NCBI GenBank assembly: GCA_937892655.1
Contig: CALBJC010000137.1
Location: 1 to 20,463, forward strand
Origin: an uncultured Clostridia bacterium
GTDB lineage: Bacteria; Bacillota; Clostridia; Oscillospirales; Ruminococcaceae
Reading direction: 5' to 3'
Length of the DNA: 20,463 nucleotides
The notes beneath the pieces are model-generated. The model was not told the DNA's origin, did not search any database, and saw only the letters and a list, made by a program, of their open reading frames with translations. How positions within the stretch are numbered: position 1 is the first letter of the stretch; each line of letters begins with the position of its first letter. The position numbers and the translations under genes were made by a program. Below, piece by piece: positions 6,874-15,470 of this stretch.

Positions 6874-7671
6874 TCATATCATTTTAGCCCGATTAAAATA
6901 AACATCAAGCTCATCTATGTCAAGGGATTTCATATCGATCCCATCTGACCTTAATAAATTCTCTGTCTTTTCAAATCTATCAACAAACTTTTTGCTTGAA
7001 GCATTCAAAAGCTCTTCAGCATCAAAGCCAAGCTTTCTGGCAACATTAACGGCAGAGAAAATAACATCACCAATTTCTTCTTTAAGATGGTCTGAATTAC
7101 TTTTGTCATTCAAAGCTTCTTTTAATTCATCTACTTCTGAACACAGAGCCTTAAAAGCAGTATCTTCGTTTTCAAAATCCATACCAGCTCTTGAAGCACG
7201 TTTTCCAATCTTCTGAGCTTTCATGAGAGCAGGGAATACATCAGGAATACTTTTTAAAGTATCAGTATATGTTTCCTGACCTTTTGTTTCCTTTTTAATT
7301 TTATCCCAGTTCTTTAATACTTCTTCAGGAGTATTTGCGATAACGTCACTGAATACATGAGGATGACGGACAATGAGTTTTTTGCAGACATCATTAGCCA
7401 CATCATCAAATGTAAATGAGCCGACTTCGTTTTCAATCTGAGAGTGGAAAACAACCTGTAATAAAACATCACCAAGCTCTTCTCTTAAAAGCTCAGTGTC
7501 TTCTTTATCAATTGCTTCACAAGCCTCATATGTTTCTTCTATAAAATCACATCTTATTGATTTATGAGTTTGAACTTTATCCCATGGACAGCCGTTCTCA
7601 CTTCTCAATATTCTCATTATTTCCAATAAATCATTTATATTGTAATTATCTTTTATAGAAAAGCCAGACAT
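6874..7671 (-). CDS. mazG: Nucleoside triphosphate pyrophosphohydrolase MazG
   Basis: A 265-residue cytosolic enzyme of the all-alpha NTP pyrophosphatase group, which hydrolyses (d)NTPs to monophosphates and pyrophosphate and is regarded as a housecleaning enzyme. Two MazG domains are visible. The N-terminal one has CPWDKVQTHKSIRCDFIEET, then EELGDVLLQVVFHSQI, whose Glu/Asp residues bind magnesium. The second, near residues 165-230, has EVDELKEAL and EEIGDVIFSAVNVARKLG. The tetrapyrrole-methylase domain fused to MazG in Bacillus YabN is absent. AGGAG lies 7 nt before the ATG. It is probably transcribed with hup from a promoter in the 74-nt gap after the flippase gene. Confidence 0.96.
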   Translation of the reverse strand: MSGFSIKDNYNINDLLEIMRILRSENGCPWDKVQTHKSIRCDFIEETYEACEAIDKEDTELLREELGDVLLQVVFHSQIENEVGSFTFDDVANDVCKKLIVRHPHVFSDVIANTPEEVLKNWDKIKKETKGQETYTDTLKSIPDVFPALMKAQKIGKRASRAGMDFENEDTAFKALCSEVDELKEALNDKSNSDHLKEEIGDVIFSAVNVARKLGFDAEELLNASSKKFVDRFEKTENLLRSDGIDMKSLDIDELDVYFNRAKMI

Positions 7672-7710
7672 TTAATAACTCCTATATTAGCTGAAATAGT
7701 TACCTTTAAT

Positions 7711-7739
7711 ATAATAACTCATTTAAATCTATTTTACAA
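7711..7739 (-). promoter_or_regulatory. Putative promoter of mazG-hup
   Basis: On the minus strand, -35 TTGTAA (7739-7734), a 17-bp spacer and -10 TATTAT (7716-7711) lie in the gap between the flippase stop and the mazG start. The predicted leader is about 30-35 nt. No terminator is visible after the flippase gene, so readthrough may also contribute. Confidence 0.5.
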
Positions 7740-7745
7740 GGGTTT

Positions 7746-9443
7746 TTATGAAATTTTTTTCTTAAAAGCCCTTATTTTAGCGTATTTCGTCATAACGCAT
7801 AATAAAATCATTAATAAAATGTAGAAAATGACACCAAAAAATATGGATAATAATAGAGAAAATCGTTGCGGTAAATTATTAGTTAATAAATTATATGTCA
7901 AAAGTGCTGTAAATACGCACCCTGACGAGCTAATAAGAATTGGTATGGATAAAGATAAAATATTTAATTTAATTCTTGAAATGTTAATCAGCTCTGATAA
8001 TGAGCAGATGGAAATATACAGGTAGCAAATTGTTGTTGATATTGCAGCACCCAGGATATTAAATCTGTCTATCCTCATTAATGTCATGTTACCGATAAGC
8101 TTAATTATTACTGAAGGTATAAGAATTTTAAGTGGAATATCGGCTCTGCCTATTGCCTGGAAAATGGAGAAGCAAGGAATTGAAATTGACAAAAATATTA
8201 CTGCCAGTCCTAAAATCGATAGTGATTGATAGCTGACAAAAATTTCATCGCTTCTTGATTTGAAAAAAAATTCAAGTATTGGTTTGCTAAGTGTCAATAT
8301 ACCTAATCCCGCAGGTGTTCCGATCATTAGCGAAAATCTAAGAACTGACTTTATATCAGATTCTAAAGCTGATTTGTTCTTCAATGACCACGATGCTGAA
8401 ATGTTTGGCAGAACGCTCTTTCCAAGCATGGCAATAAATGGTGGAATTATGTTAAACACAGTTAAAGCAAGACCATTGTATGAACCGTAAATAAAATGTG
8501 GCAGTTCATTAAGAGATATACCATTTAGTATTACATCAATATTCTTTTGTACCATATAAACTTTGTTGTTTTCAATAACAGTGCCTAGACATCTTATTAT
8601 GCTAGCTAAATCAATAAGCGAAGTCAGATTTGTAACAAGAGAACCAATGGCGATAGGAAATATCATAGTTGACAATTTAGTTAGAATGTTTCTTGGTGTA
8701 TCAACTAAATCATATGAAGCTATATTAATTATTTCAGATTTTTTTGTTTTGTAATATATTATCATATAAATCATACAAACAAAATTTGAAAGAGTTACAC
8801 CGAAAATTGCTGCAGCTGAAACTATTGGAAAAATAACCTTTAGTGCATCATTTTTATCGCTACATATAATACCGATTACTTTTCCTGTAACCATAAATCT
8901 ATCAATAAGATAATTATAGGAGCTGTATGCAAAAATGAGCCCGCATGATACTTTTGTTATTGATTCCAGAATCTCAGATATTGCAGTTGGGATCATATTT
9001 GATAAACCTTCAAAATATCCTCTATATACTGAAATAATTGTTCCTAAATAGATACAAGGTGAAATAAAAAGTACCGACAGCAATGAGCCCGGGCTGTGAA
9101 AGACGTGTTCTGATAATGGTTTGGCAAAAATTATAAGCATCAATGTTGACACTATCCCGATTATTGAAAAAACAAACAATGAAACTTTAAATATCTGCTG
9201 TATGTTATTATATTTTTTAAAAGCAAGATTCTCTGAAACAAGTTTGCAAATAGCTGTAGGTAATCCGGTTACAGAAATAGCGTAAATTGGCATAAAGATT
9301 GAATAAGCGCTTGAAAAATATGCCATTCCGTTTCCACCCAGTAAATTTGTAAGCGGTATTTTGAAAAACAAACCCAACCCCTTTGTTATGAAAACAGTAA
9401 TCAAAAGAATGGCGCTGTTGAAAATAAAACTATGTTTTTTCAA
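7746..9443 (-). CDS. SpoVB-like oligosaccharide flippase (MOP/MATE superfamily), TTG start
   Basis: A 565-residue polytopic membrane protein with roughly 12-14 hydrophobic segments and no large soluble domain. The N-terminus (ITKGLGLFFKIPLTNLLG) and the segment SPCIYLGTIISVYRGYFEGL followed by MIPTAISEILESITKV are typical of the SpoVB/YabM branch of the polysaccharide-export group, related to the lipid II flippase MurJ. Position supports this: spoVB-like, mazG and rqcP are consecutive in Bacillus (yabM-yabN-yabO). The start is TTG at 9443-9441. GAGGTG (9454-9449) sits 5 nt upstream, an in-frame TGA lies 15 nt before the TTG, and the next Met is near residue 40. The substrate could be lipid II or another lipid-linked glycan. 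No clear promoter was found in the divergent gap. Confidence 0.85.
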   Translation of the reverse strand: MKKHSFIFNSAILLITVFITKGLGLFFKIPLTNLLGGNGMAYFSSAYSIFMPIYAISVTGLPTAICKLVSENLAFKKYNNIQQIFKVSLFVFSIIGIVSTLMLIIFAKPLSEHVFHSPGSLLSVLFISPCIYLGTIISVYRGYFEGLSNMIPTAISEILESITKVSCGLIFAYSSYNYLIDRFMVTGKVIGIICSDKNDALKVIFPIVSAAAIFGVTLSNFVCMIYMIIYYKTKKSEIINIASYDLVDTPRNILTKLSTMIFPIAIGSLVTNLTSLIDLASIIRCLGTVIENNKVYMVQKNIDVILNGISLNELPHFIYGSYNGLALTVFNIIPPFIAMLGKSVLPNISASWSLKNKSALESDIKSVLRFSLMIGTPAGLGILTLSKPILEFFFKSRSDEIFVSYQSLSILGLAVIFLSISIPCFSIFQAIGRADIPLKILIPSVIIKLIGNMTLMRIDRFNILGAAISTTICYLYISICSLSELINISRIKLNILSLSIPILISSSGCVFTALLTYNLLTNNLPQRFSLLLSIFFGVIFYILLMILLCVMTKYAKIRAFKKKIS

Positions 9444-9535
9444 TAAATCACCTCGTCATTTTATTCTAATGAATAATATGAGTGAAAAGACAAGTCTATT
9501 ACAGAAAAATATGAGTAAAAAATTTATAAAAACCC

Positions 9536-9564
9536 TTTTCATATTGTGGAAAATATGATATAAT
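9536..9564 (+). promoter_or_regulatory. Promoter of the aminotransferase-trpS operon
   Basis: -10 TATAAT (9559-9564) preceded by TGA (extended -10), with a weak -35 TTTTCA (9536-9541) at 17-bp spacing. The predicted leader is about 30 nt, too short for a T-box or riboswitch. Confidence 0.7.
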
Positions 9565-9601
9565 AAATAAGTTATATATTAACTTGAAAGAGGTAATAAA
9601 A

Positions 9602-10798
9602 ATGGAATACAGATTTTCTGAAAAAGTTAAGAAGCTTCAGCCTTCTGCTATTAGAGAAATTTTAAAATTTACAGCTGATCCTTCAGTTATTTCTTTTGCC
9701 GCAGGTAACCCTGCACCAGATGCTTTTCCTGTTGAAGAACTTGAAAAGATTTCTGCTGAAGTATTTGCTGAAAACCCTATTCTTGCATTACAGTATAGCA
9801 TTACAGAAGGTTACACTCCATTAAGAGATGTTATTAAAGAGCAGATGGGTTCTAAGAATATTTATAATTCTGAAATCGACGATATTATTATCACTTCAGG
9901 TGCTCAGCAGGCTAATGAGTTGTCTGCAAAGGTTCTGTGTGATGAAGGCGACACAATTATTTGTGAAGCGCCAACATTCATTGGTTCTTTAAACTCGTTT
10001 AAATCATATAATGTAAACCTTGTTGGCGTTGAACTTGAAAATGATGGTATAAATATCGAAAAGCTTGAAAAAGCTTTGATTGAAAATCCTACAACAAAGC
10101 TCATTTATCTTATCCCAAATTTTCAGAATCCTACAGGTCTTACAATGTCATACGAAAAGAGAGTGGCTGTTTACAAGCTTGCTCAGAAGTATGATGTTAT
10201 GATTCTTGAAGATAATCCTTACGGCGATATCAGATTTGACGGTGAAGATATTGTTTCGATCAAGAGCATGGATACTGACGGCAGAGTAATTTACAGCGGT
10301 ACATTCTCAAAGGTTTTATCTCCAGGTATCAGAGTAGGATACGTTTGCGCTCCAAAGCCTGTTATTTCAAAGATTGTTGTTTGTAAGCAGGTTGCTGACG
10401 TTCATACTAACATCTGGGCGCAGGTAATCGCTTATAAGTATCTATTAAACTGTGATTTGGAATCACATCTTGTTAAAATCAGAAAGATTTACAGAGATAA
10501 GTGTAATCTTATGCTTGATTGTATAAAGAAATACTTCTCTTCAAAAATTCAGTATACTGTTCCACAGGGTGGTTTATTCATCTGGTGTACTCTTCCTGAA
10601 GATTGTGATATGATGACATTCTGCAAAAGAGCAGTAGAAGAATATAAGGTAGCAGTTGTACCAGGAAATGCGTTCACAATAAATGATGACGATAAGACAT
10701 CATCTTTCAGAATCAATTTCTCAACTCCTACCGATGAACAGATTGTTGAAGGCTGTAAGCTTATTGGCAAGCTTTCAAAGGAAATGTTCGGTGAATAA
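9602..10798 (+). CDS. PLP-dependent class I/II aminotransferase (2-aminoadipate/MocR-like branch)
   Basis: A 398-residue fold-type I, PLP-dependent transaminase, cytosolic. Motifs in order: FAAGNPAPDAFP, LQYSITEGYTPLRD, TSGAQQANEL (phosphate loop), IPNFQNPTG (Asn and Pro contact the cofactor), LEDNPYGDIRF (Asp binds the pyridine nitrogen), and SGTFSKVLSPGIRVGY, in which K237 forms the Schiff base. The sequence pattern is that of the LysN/2-aminoadipate group and of the catalytic half of MocR regulators, but no winged-helix domain is present, so it is an enzyme. Substrate cannot be read from sequence; aromatic, branched-chain or aminoadipate amino acids are all possible. The start at 9602 follows AGAGGT; the in-frame TTG at 9584 is upstream of that site and rejected. 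trpS follows after 14 nt. Confidence 0.93.
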   Translation: MEYRFSEKVKKLQPSAIREILKFTADPSVISFAAGNPAPDAFPVEELEKISAEVFAENPILALQYSITEGYTPLRDVIKEQMGSKNIYNSEIDDIIITSGAQQANELSAKVLCDEGDTIICEAPTFIGSLNSFKSYNVNLVGVELENDGINIEKLEKALIENPTTKLIYLIPNFQNPTGLTMSYEKRVAVYKLAQKYDVMILEDNPYGDIRFDGEDIVSIKSMDTDGRVIYSGTFSKVLSPGIRVGYVCAPKPVISKIVVCKQVADVHTNIWAQVIAYKYLLNCDLESHLVKIRKIYRDKCNLMLDCIKKYFSSKIQYTVPQGGLFIWCTLPEDCDMMTFCKRAVEEYKVAVVPGNAFTINDDDKTSSFRINFSTPTDEQIVEGCKLIGKLSKEMFGE

Positions 10799-10812
10799 TA
10801 CGGAGGTTTATT

Positions 10813-11817
10813 ATGTTTGATCCAAATAAAAAGCTTATATTCAGTGGTATTCAGCCAACAGGTACATTTACATTAGGTAACTATATCGGTGCTGTAAAGA
10901 ATTGGGGACCTCTTCAGGATGAATACAACTGTATTTACTCAATAGTTGATTTACACGCTATTACTGTAAAGCAGGATCCTGTAAAGCTCAGACAGAGAAC
11001 CGTTGAGGCTTATGCGCTCTTGCTTGCTTGTGGTATCGACCCTGAAAAATCTATTGCATTTATTCAGAGCCATAACAAGTTTCATGCTGAACTTAGCTGG
11101 GTTTTGTCATGCTCTACTCAGTTTGGCGAATTATCTAGAATGACACAGTTTAAGGATAAGTCAGCAAAACATGCCGATGATGTAAACGCAGGTTTATTTA
11201 CATATCCCGTACTTATGGCTGCTGACATTCTGGCATATAATGCAGATCTTGTTCCTGTTGGCGCAGACCAGAAACAGCATCTTGAGCTTGCAAGAGATAT
11301 TGCTCAGAGATTCAATCAGAAGTATGGTGAGCTTTTTACAGTTCCTGATGCATATATTTCAAAGGTTGGCGCAAAGGTAATGTCTTTGCAGGAGCCTACT
11401 AAGAAAATGTCAAAGTCTGATGATAATCCTAATGCTTGTATTCTTATTCTTGATGATAAGGATACAATTATCAGAAAATTCAAGAGAGCTGTTACTGACA
11501 GCGAAGCTGAAGTTTGTTACAGAGAAGGTAAGGATGGTATCAATAATCTTATGACTATCTATTCTTGTGTAACAGGCAAGAGCTTTGCTGATATCGAAAG
11601 TGAATTCGCAGGCCGTGGCTATGGTGATTTCAAGCTTGCTGTAGGCGAAGCGGTTGCTGATCATCTTGAGCCGGTAAGATCAAGATTTGCGCAGCTTATG
11701 AACGATAAGGCATATCTTAAAGAATGCTATACAAAGGGTGCAGAGGCTGCAATGAAGCTTTCTTCAAAGGTCGTAACAAAAGCTTATAGAAAGGTTGGCT
11801 TTGTTGACGCAAGATAA
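10813..11817 (+). CDS. trpS: Tryptophan--tRNA ligase
   Basis: A 334-residue class Ic aminoacyl-tRNA synthetase that charges tRNA-Trp in the cytosol, of normal bacterial length. The HIGH-type element is PTGTFTLGNYIG (residues 15-26), followed by GADQKQHLELARDIA, which lines the Trp pocket, and the KMSKS loop at residues 198-202 (KKMSKSDDNP). GGAGG stands 7-8 nt before the ATG. It is the second gene of an operon with the aminotransferase and has no separate leader, so T-box control at this position is excluded. Confidence 0.98.
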   Translation: MFDPNKKLIFSGIQPTGTFTLGNYIGAVKNWGPLQDEYNCIYSIVDLHAITVKQDPVKLRQRTVEAYALLLACGIDPEKSIAFIQSHNKFHAELSWVLSCSTQFGELSRMTQFKDKSAKHADDVNAGLFTYPVLMAADILAYNADLVPVGADQKQHLELARDIAQRFNQKYGELFTVPDAYISKVGAKVMSLQEPTKKMSKSDDNPNACILILDDKDTIIRKFKRAVTDSEAEVCYREGKDGINNLMTIYSCVTGKSFADIESEFAGRGYGDFKLAVGEAVADHLEPVRSRFAQLMNDKAYLKECYTKGAEAAMKLSSKVVTKAYRKVGFVDAR

Positions 11818-11823
11818 AAATAT

Positions 11824-11854
11824 AAGCCGTTAGCTTAAGCTGACGGCTTTGTTT
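11824..11854 (+). terminator. Terminator or attenuator after trpS
   Basis: An 11-bp stem pairs 11824-11834 with 11839-11849 (AAGCCGT with ACGGCTT, one G-U pair, then AGC with GCT) around a TTAA loop. The tail is TTTGTTTG, an interrupted T run. Only 26 nt separate it from the next start codon, so the following gene may depend on readthrough. Confidence 0.75.
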
Positions 11855-11880
11855 GAGTAATACAGTAAAGGAGGGGAATT

Positions 11881-14682
11881 ATGAGCGCATTTATAAAAGA
11901 TGTTTTCAGGGAGATTAAAAACTCTTTTGGCAGATTTATCTCTATATTTGCCATCGTTGCGCTGGGCTGCGGTTTCTTTGCCGGTGTAAAAGCAACGTGT
12001 CCTGATATGCAGATGTCTGCTCATAATTATTTTGTCAGAAGTAATCTGATGGATATATCTCTTGTTTCTTCTTACGGTGTTACAAAGGAAGATGCGCATA
12101 CAATCAATAATCTGAGTTGCGTAAGTGGTGTTATGCCTGCGTATAGTAAGGATGTCATTTATAATGTTGAAGATGATAGTATTGTTTTGCGTCTGTTTTC
12201 ATATATACCAGATTTAGATGATTCTTCGCCATATAAGCTGAATCTTCCTAATTTAAAAGTGGGAAGATTGCCTGAAAATCCAGGTGAAATTGCTCTTGAA
12301 ACTCATGATATGACTGCAGGTGAATTCAAAATAGGTGATGTCATTACAATTGAAGCTCCTGCCGGTGAAGTTTTCTCTGATAGTATAAAGTATAATGAGT
12401 ATACTATAGTTGGTATAATCGACTTACCTATGTATATTGGTTTTACAAGAGATACAACAACAGTTGGTAACGGTAAAGTCAATACTAATGCGATAATCTG
12501 TGAAAATGATTTTTCAATGCCATATTATACTCAGATGTTTGTTACTGTAGATGGCGCTGAAAAGCTAGATCCGTTTTCTGAGGAATATACCGAGTTTATA
12601 GATGATGCGATGACAGAAATTGAAGCTGTTTTTGCTGATTGTGTAAATGAAAGATATTCAGATCTTAAGTATTCAATTGAGAGTAAAATCGAAAATGGTG
12701 AAGAATCAATAGAGTATGTAAACAGTTTACTTGACATTGATGACGTTTCTCTTTTGCTTGAAATCAAGTCTCAGAAACTAACAGACTATGATAAACTCAA
12801 ATCTCAGTATGAAAAAGCGCAAGAGGAGAATAATCCTTTTAAAAGTGTGTACAGATCAAAGCTTATTCAATCTCAGACTATGCTTGATCAACTTGATACA
12901 TTAATTTATGCTAAAACTGAGAATGATGATGAGATAATCAATGGCTTCAAGCAGGAAATTGAAAAGAGTAGTTTTGAAATCGAAACTGCTAAAGAAACAC
13001 TTTCTGCTTTAAAAGAACCAGTTTTTTTTAATACTCTGAGAAAAGATTATACTGATATTGCTTCTTTTAAAACTGACTCAGAGAGAGTGGATTCAATAGC
13101 AAAGGTTTTTCCGGTGTTTTTCATAGTTGTAGCAGCACTTGTATGTCTTACAACAATGACAAGAATGATTGAAGAGCAAAGAACAGTAATTGGTACTTAT
13201 AAGGCTCTTGGTTATTCATCGCTTAAAATATGTTCAAAATATCTGATCTATGCGCTTCTTGCAGCTGTATCAGGTGGCTTGTTTGGTATGGCTATCGGCT
13301 TTAAGCTGTTTCCGATTATTGTTTTTGAGTGTTATAAGCTACTATATAATATGCAGTCAATTGAAGCTCCTTTCAGGTTTGGTTATGCTGCTTTGTGTCT
13401 GCTTGTAACAATTATTCTTGTTACATGTACTGTTTTGTATTCTTGTTTGTCAGAACTCAGGTCAGTACCGTCTGCTCTAATGCGTCCAAAACCGCCTAGA
13501 GCAGGTAAGAGAGTATTCTTAGAGAATATCAGGTTTATATGGAACAGATTGAGCTTTCTTTCTAAAGTAACAATCAGAAATCTGTTCAGATACAAAAAGA
13601 GGTTTCTTATGACAGTAATTGGCGTTGCAGGCTGTACAGCGCTGATTATCACGGGTTTTGGTCTTAAAACTTCCATTGCTAGTATGGTTGATGTTCAGTT
13701 TGAAGAAATATTTGTATATGATGGTATTGTTCTTCCCGTAGATGCTGATTCACAAAGTGTTTATAAGGAAAATCAGATACTTGACAATAATGAAAATATT
13801 GAAGGATATACAAATCTTCTTCAGTCAACAATAGATACCTATAATGGCGATAATACTGTTAATGCTGTTTATCTTATGGTTCCTGAAAGCTATGAAGATT
13901 TTTCTGATTTTATAATATTGAAAGACGATGATGGTAACATTGAAGTTAATGATAATGGCGTTGTTATTTCTGAAAAGCTATCTATTCTTCTCGATTGCAA
14001 AATAGGTGATACTATTGAAATCAAGTTACCTGATGGATATCCTGTTGAAGTTGATGTAACTGGTATTTCAGAGTGCTATGCATTGCATTATGTGTATATG
14101 ACTCGTGATTATTACGAAAAATGCTTTGATAAACCCGCTGAATTATCAGCAACACTTGTCAATTTCAAGGATGGAGTGAACGAGAAAAAGCTCACAGAGA
14201 ATTTGTTACTTGAAGATGATATTCTTGCAGTTTCTCTGACTTCAGATACATCACAGAGCTTTATTGATATGATAAAAAGCTTAAACCTTATCGTAATAGT
14301 TTTGATAGTTTGTGCTGCGGCACTTGCTTTTGTTGTTCTATATAATCTTGGTAATATAAATATTACTGAGCGAATAAGAGAGATTGCGACAATCAAAGTA
14401 CTTGGTTTTTATGACAGAGAGTCGTCATCGTATATTTTCAGAGAATCCTATATTTCATCATTTATAGGTATTCTATTTGGGTGGATACTGGGTGCTGTTC
14501 TTCACAGGTTTGTTGTAATAACAGCTGAGGTTGATCTTGTTATGTTTGAAAGATCACTTAAATTTTTCGATGTTTTGATATCTTCGGTACTTACTGTGAT
14601 TTTCACATTGCTGGTCAATTTCGTTTTACATTATAAACTTAAATCTGTCAGTATGGTTGAATCAATGAAGGCGGTGGAATAA
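11881..14682 (+). CDS. FtsX-family ABC transporter permease
   Basis: A 933-residue inner-membrane permease of the MacB/FtsX (type VII) group, which couples cytoplasmic ATP hydrolysis to mechanical or export work outside the membrane. The first membrane segment is about residues 18-38. A large outer domain follows, with a coiled-coil-rich stretch near 260-385 (EKAQEENN, SSFEIETAKETLSAL). Three membrane segments and the FtsX motif EEQRTVIGTYKALGYS lie around 405-520. A second half has a membrane segment near 575, an outer domain, and three segments at about 800-925, with a second FtsX motif ITERIREIATIKVLGF near 828. The ribosome site is AAAGGAGGGG. No ATPase gene is adjacent; the likely partner is at 17290. 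The stop overlaps the next gene's ATG (TAATG). The transported substrate is unknown. Confidence 0.93.
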   Translation: MSAFIKDVFREIKNSFGRFISIFAIVALGCGFFAGVKATCPDMQMSAHNYFVRSNLMDISLVSSYGVTKEDAHTINNLSCVSGVMPAYSKDVIYNVEDDSIVLRLFSYIPDLDDSSPYKLNLPNLKVGRLPENPGEIALETHDMTAGEFKIGDVITIEAPAGEVFSDSIKYNEYTIVGIIDLPMYIGFTRDTTTVGNGKVNTNAIICENDFSMPYYTQMFVTVDGAEKLDPFSEEYTEFIDDAMTEIEAVFADCVNERYSDLKYSIESKIENGEESIEYVNSLLDIDDVSLLLEIKSQKLTDYDKLKSQYEKAQEENNPFKSVYRSKLIQSQTMLDQLDTLIYAKTENDDEIINGFKQEIEKSSFEIETAKETLSALKEPVFFNTLRKDYTDIASFKTDSERVDSIAKVFPVFFIVVAALVCLTTMTRMIEEQRTVIGTYKALGYSSLKICSKYLIYALLAAVSGGLFGMAIGFKLFPIIVFECYKLLYNMQSIEAPFRFGYAALCLLVTIILVTCTVLYSCLSELRSVPSALMRPKPPRAGKRVFLENIRFIWNRLSFLSKVTIRNLFRYKKRFLMTVIGVAGCTALIITGFGLKTSIASMVDVQFEEIFVYDGIVLPVDADSQSVYKENQILDNNENIEGYTNLLQSTIDTYNGDNTVNAVYLMVPESYEDFSDFIILKDDDGNIEVNDNGVVISEKLSILLDCKIGDTIEIKLPDGYPVEVDVTGISECYALHYVYMTRDYYEKCFDKPAELSATLVNFKDGVNEKKLTENLLLEDDILAVSLTSDTSQSFIDMIKSLNLIVIVLIVCAAALAFVVLYNLGNINITERIREIATIKVLGFYDRESSSYIFRESYISSFIGILFGWILGAVLHRFVVITAEVDLVMFERSLKFFDVLISSVLTVIFTLLVNFVLHYKLKSVSMVESMKAVE

Positions 14683-15209
14683 TGATTAAAGTGAAAAATT
14701 CGATTGACATAGATGAGTTTTATAATCTTTTGGAAGATTCATTTCCATACTATGAGATTTATGAAAAAAGTCATTTTGAGAAATTGTTCACTAATGAAAA
14801 TTATACTGTAAATGCTTGCTATGAAGATAGAAAACTGATTGGTATTGTAACGTGGTGGCGATTTGAAAAGTTTATCTATCTTGAGCATCTTGCTGTAGAT
14901 AAAAAGCTTCGTGGTAACGGATATGGAAGTGTGATTCTTAATAATTTTATCAATTCATTTGACAAACCGGTTGTTTTGGAATGTGAACCACCTGAAACTG
15001 AAATTGCAAGACGAAGACTTGATTTTTATATAAGTAATGGTATGATTCCGAATTACGAATATAAATATGTGAATCCGCCTATGAGAAAGGATTCACCTGA
15101 ATATGATCTTGTAATAATGTCAAGCAGAAATCCGCTTACAAGAGAAGAATTTGTCGAATGGAAGGATAATGTTTCAAAAATCGTGTATGGCTGTCTTGCA
15201 CTTGATTAG
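14682..15209 (+). CDS. GNAT family N-acetyltransferase
   Basis: A 175-residue acetyl-CoA-dependent N-acyltransferase fold. The acetyl-CoA binding motif A is LEHLAVDKKLRGNGYGSVIL (R-G-N-G-Y-G loop). The preceding strand VNACYEDRKLIGIVTWW and the later ARRRLDFYISNGMIPN complete the usual GNAT layout. The substrate cannot be inferred. Its ATG overlaps the permease stop by one base (TAATG, 14680-14684), so translation is probably coupled. No terminator follows, and the promoter of the next gene overlaps its stop codon. Confidence 0.88.
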   Translation: MIKVKNSIDIDEFYNLLEDSFPYYEIYEKSHFEKLFTNENYTVNACYEDRKLIGIVTWWRFEKFIYLEHLAVDKKLRGNGYGSVILNNFINSFDKPVVLECEPPETEIARRRLDFYISNGMIPNYEYKYVNPPMRKDSPEYDLVIMSSRNPLTREEFVEWKDNVSKIVYGCLALD

Positions 15210-15230
15210 TTTAAAAAAATATGGTATTAT
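15202..15230 (+). promoter_or_regulatory. Promoter of the small membrane protein-ychF operon
   Basis: -35 TTGATT (15202-15207) overlaps the last codons of the GNAT gene; 17-bp spacer; -10 TATTAT (15225-15230) preceded by TGG, an extended -10. The leader would be about 23 nt to the ATG at 15260. Confidence 0.6.
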
Positions 15231-15259
15231 TTTATATAGATTTTTGAAAGGAGAAATAT

Positions 15260-15457
15260 ATGAATAGTGCGCTAAAAACAATTATCGCCTGCATAGGCTG
15301 TTTTATAGTAGGTCTTGCGATTGGTGTTTTGCTTTCACCAGCTAAGAACGGAGTAATTATTGGTAGCCAGGGTGTTACAATAAATAATAAATATGATTCA
15401 GATGAATTTTCTTTTGAAGAAGATGAAAACTGGAACGAGGACGAAAAAGTAAAATAA
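15260..15457 (+). CDS. Small single-pass membrane protein with acidic tail, function unknown
   Basis: A 65-residue protein I do not recognise. Residues 5-27 form one hydrophobic helix with spaced glycines (GCFIVGLAIGVLL, then SPAKNG), faintly like the N-terminus of YtxH-type proteins. Residues 28-45 are polar, and the last 18 are strongly acidic (FSFEEDENWNEDEK). GAAAGGAG lies 7 nt upstream of the ATG. Reality as a gene is supported by the ribosome site, the promoter just upstream, neighbour-like codon use, and the 13-nt spacing to ychF, whose ribosome site immediately follows the stop. Confidence 0.75.
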   Translation: MNSALKTIIACIGCFIVGLAIGVLLSPAKNGVIIGSQGVTINNKYDSDEFSFEEDENWNEDEKVK

Positions 15458-15470
15458 GGAGCAAAAATTT

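Noticed and set aside
9444..9601. Search for a T-box or other leader RNA before the aminotransferase-trpS operon, and for a promoter of the flippase gene
   Set aside because: The predicted transcript leader is only about 30 nt, with no T-box core or stem-loop. On the minus strand only a poor TTGTCT/TAGAAT pair with a 19-bp spacer was found, too weak to list.
11804..11826. TTGACG ... TATAAG as a promoter for the ABC permease
   Set aside because: The spacer is only 11 bp, and the -10-like sequence leads straight into the terminator stem.
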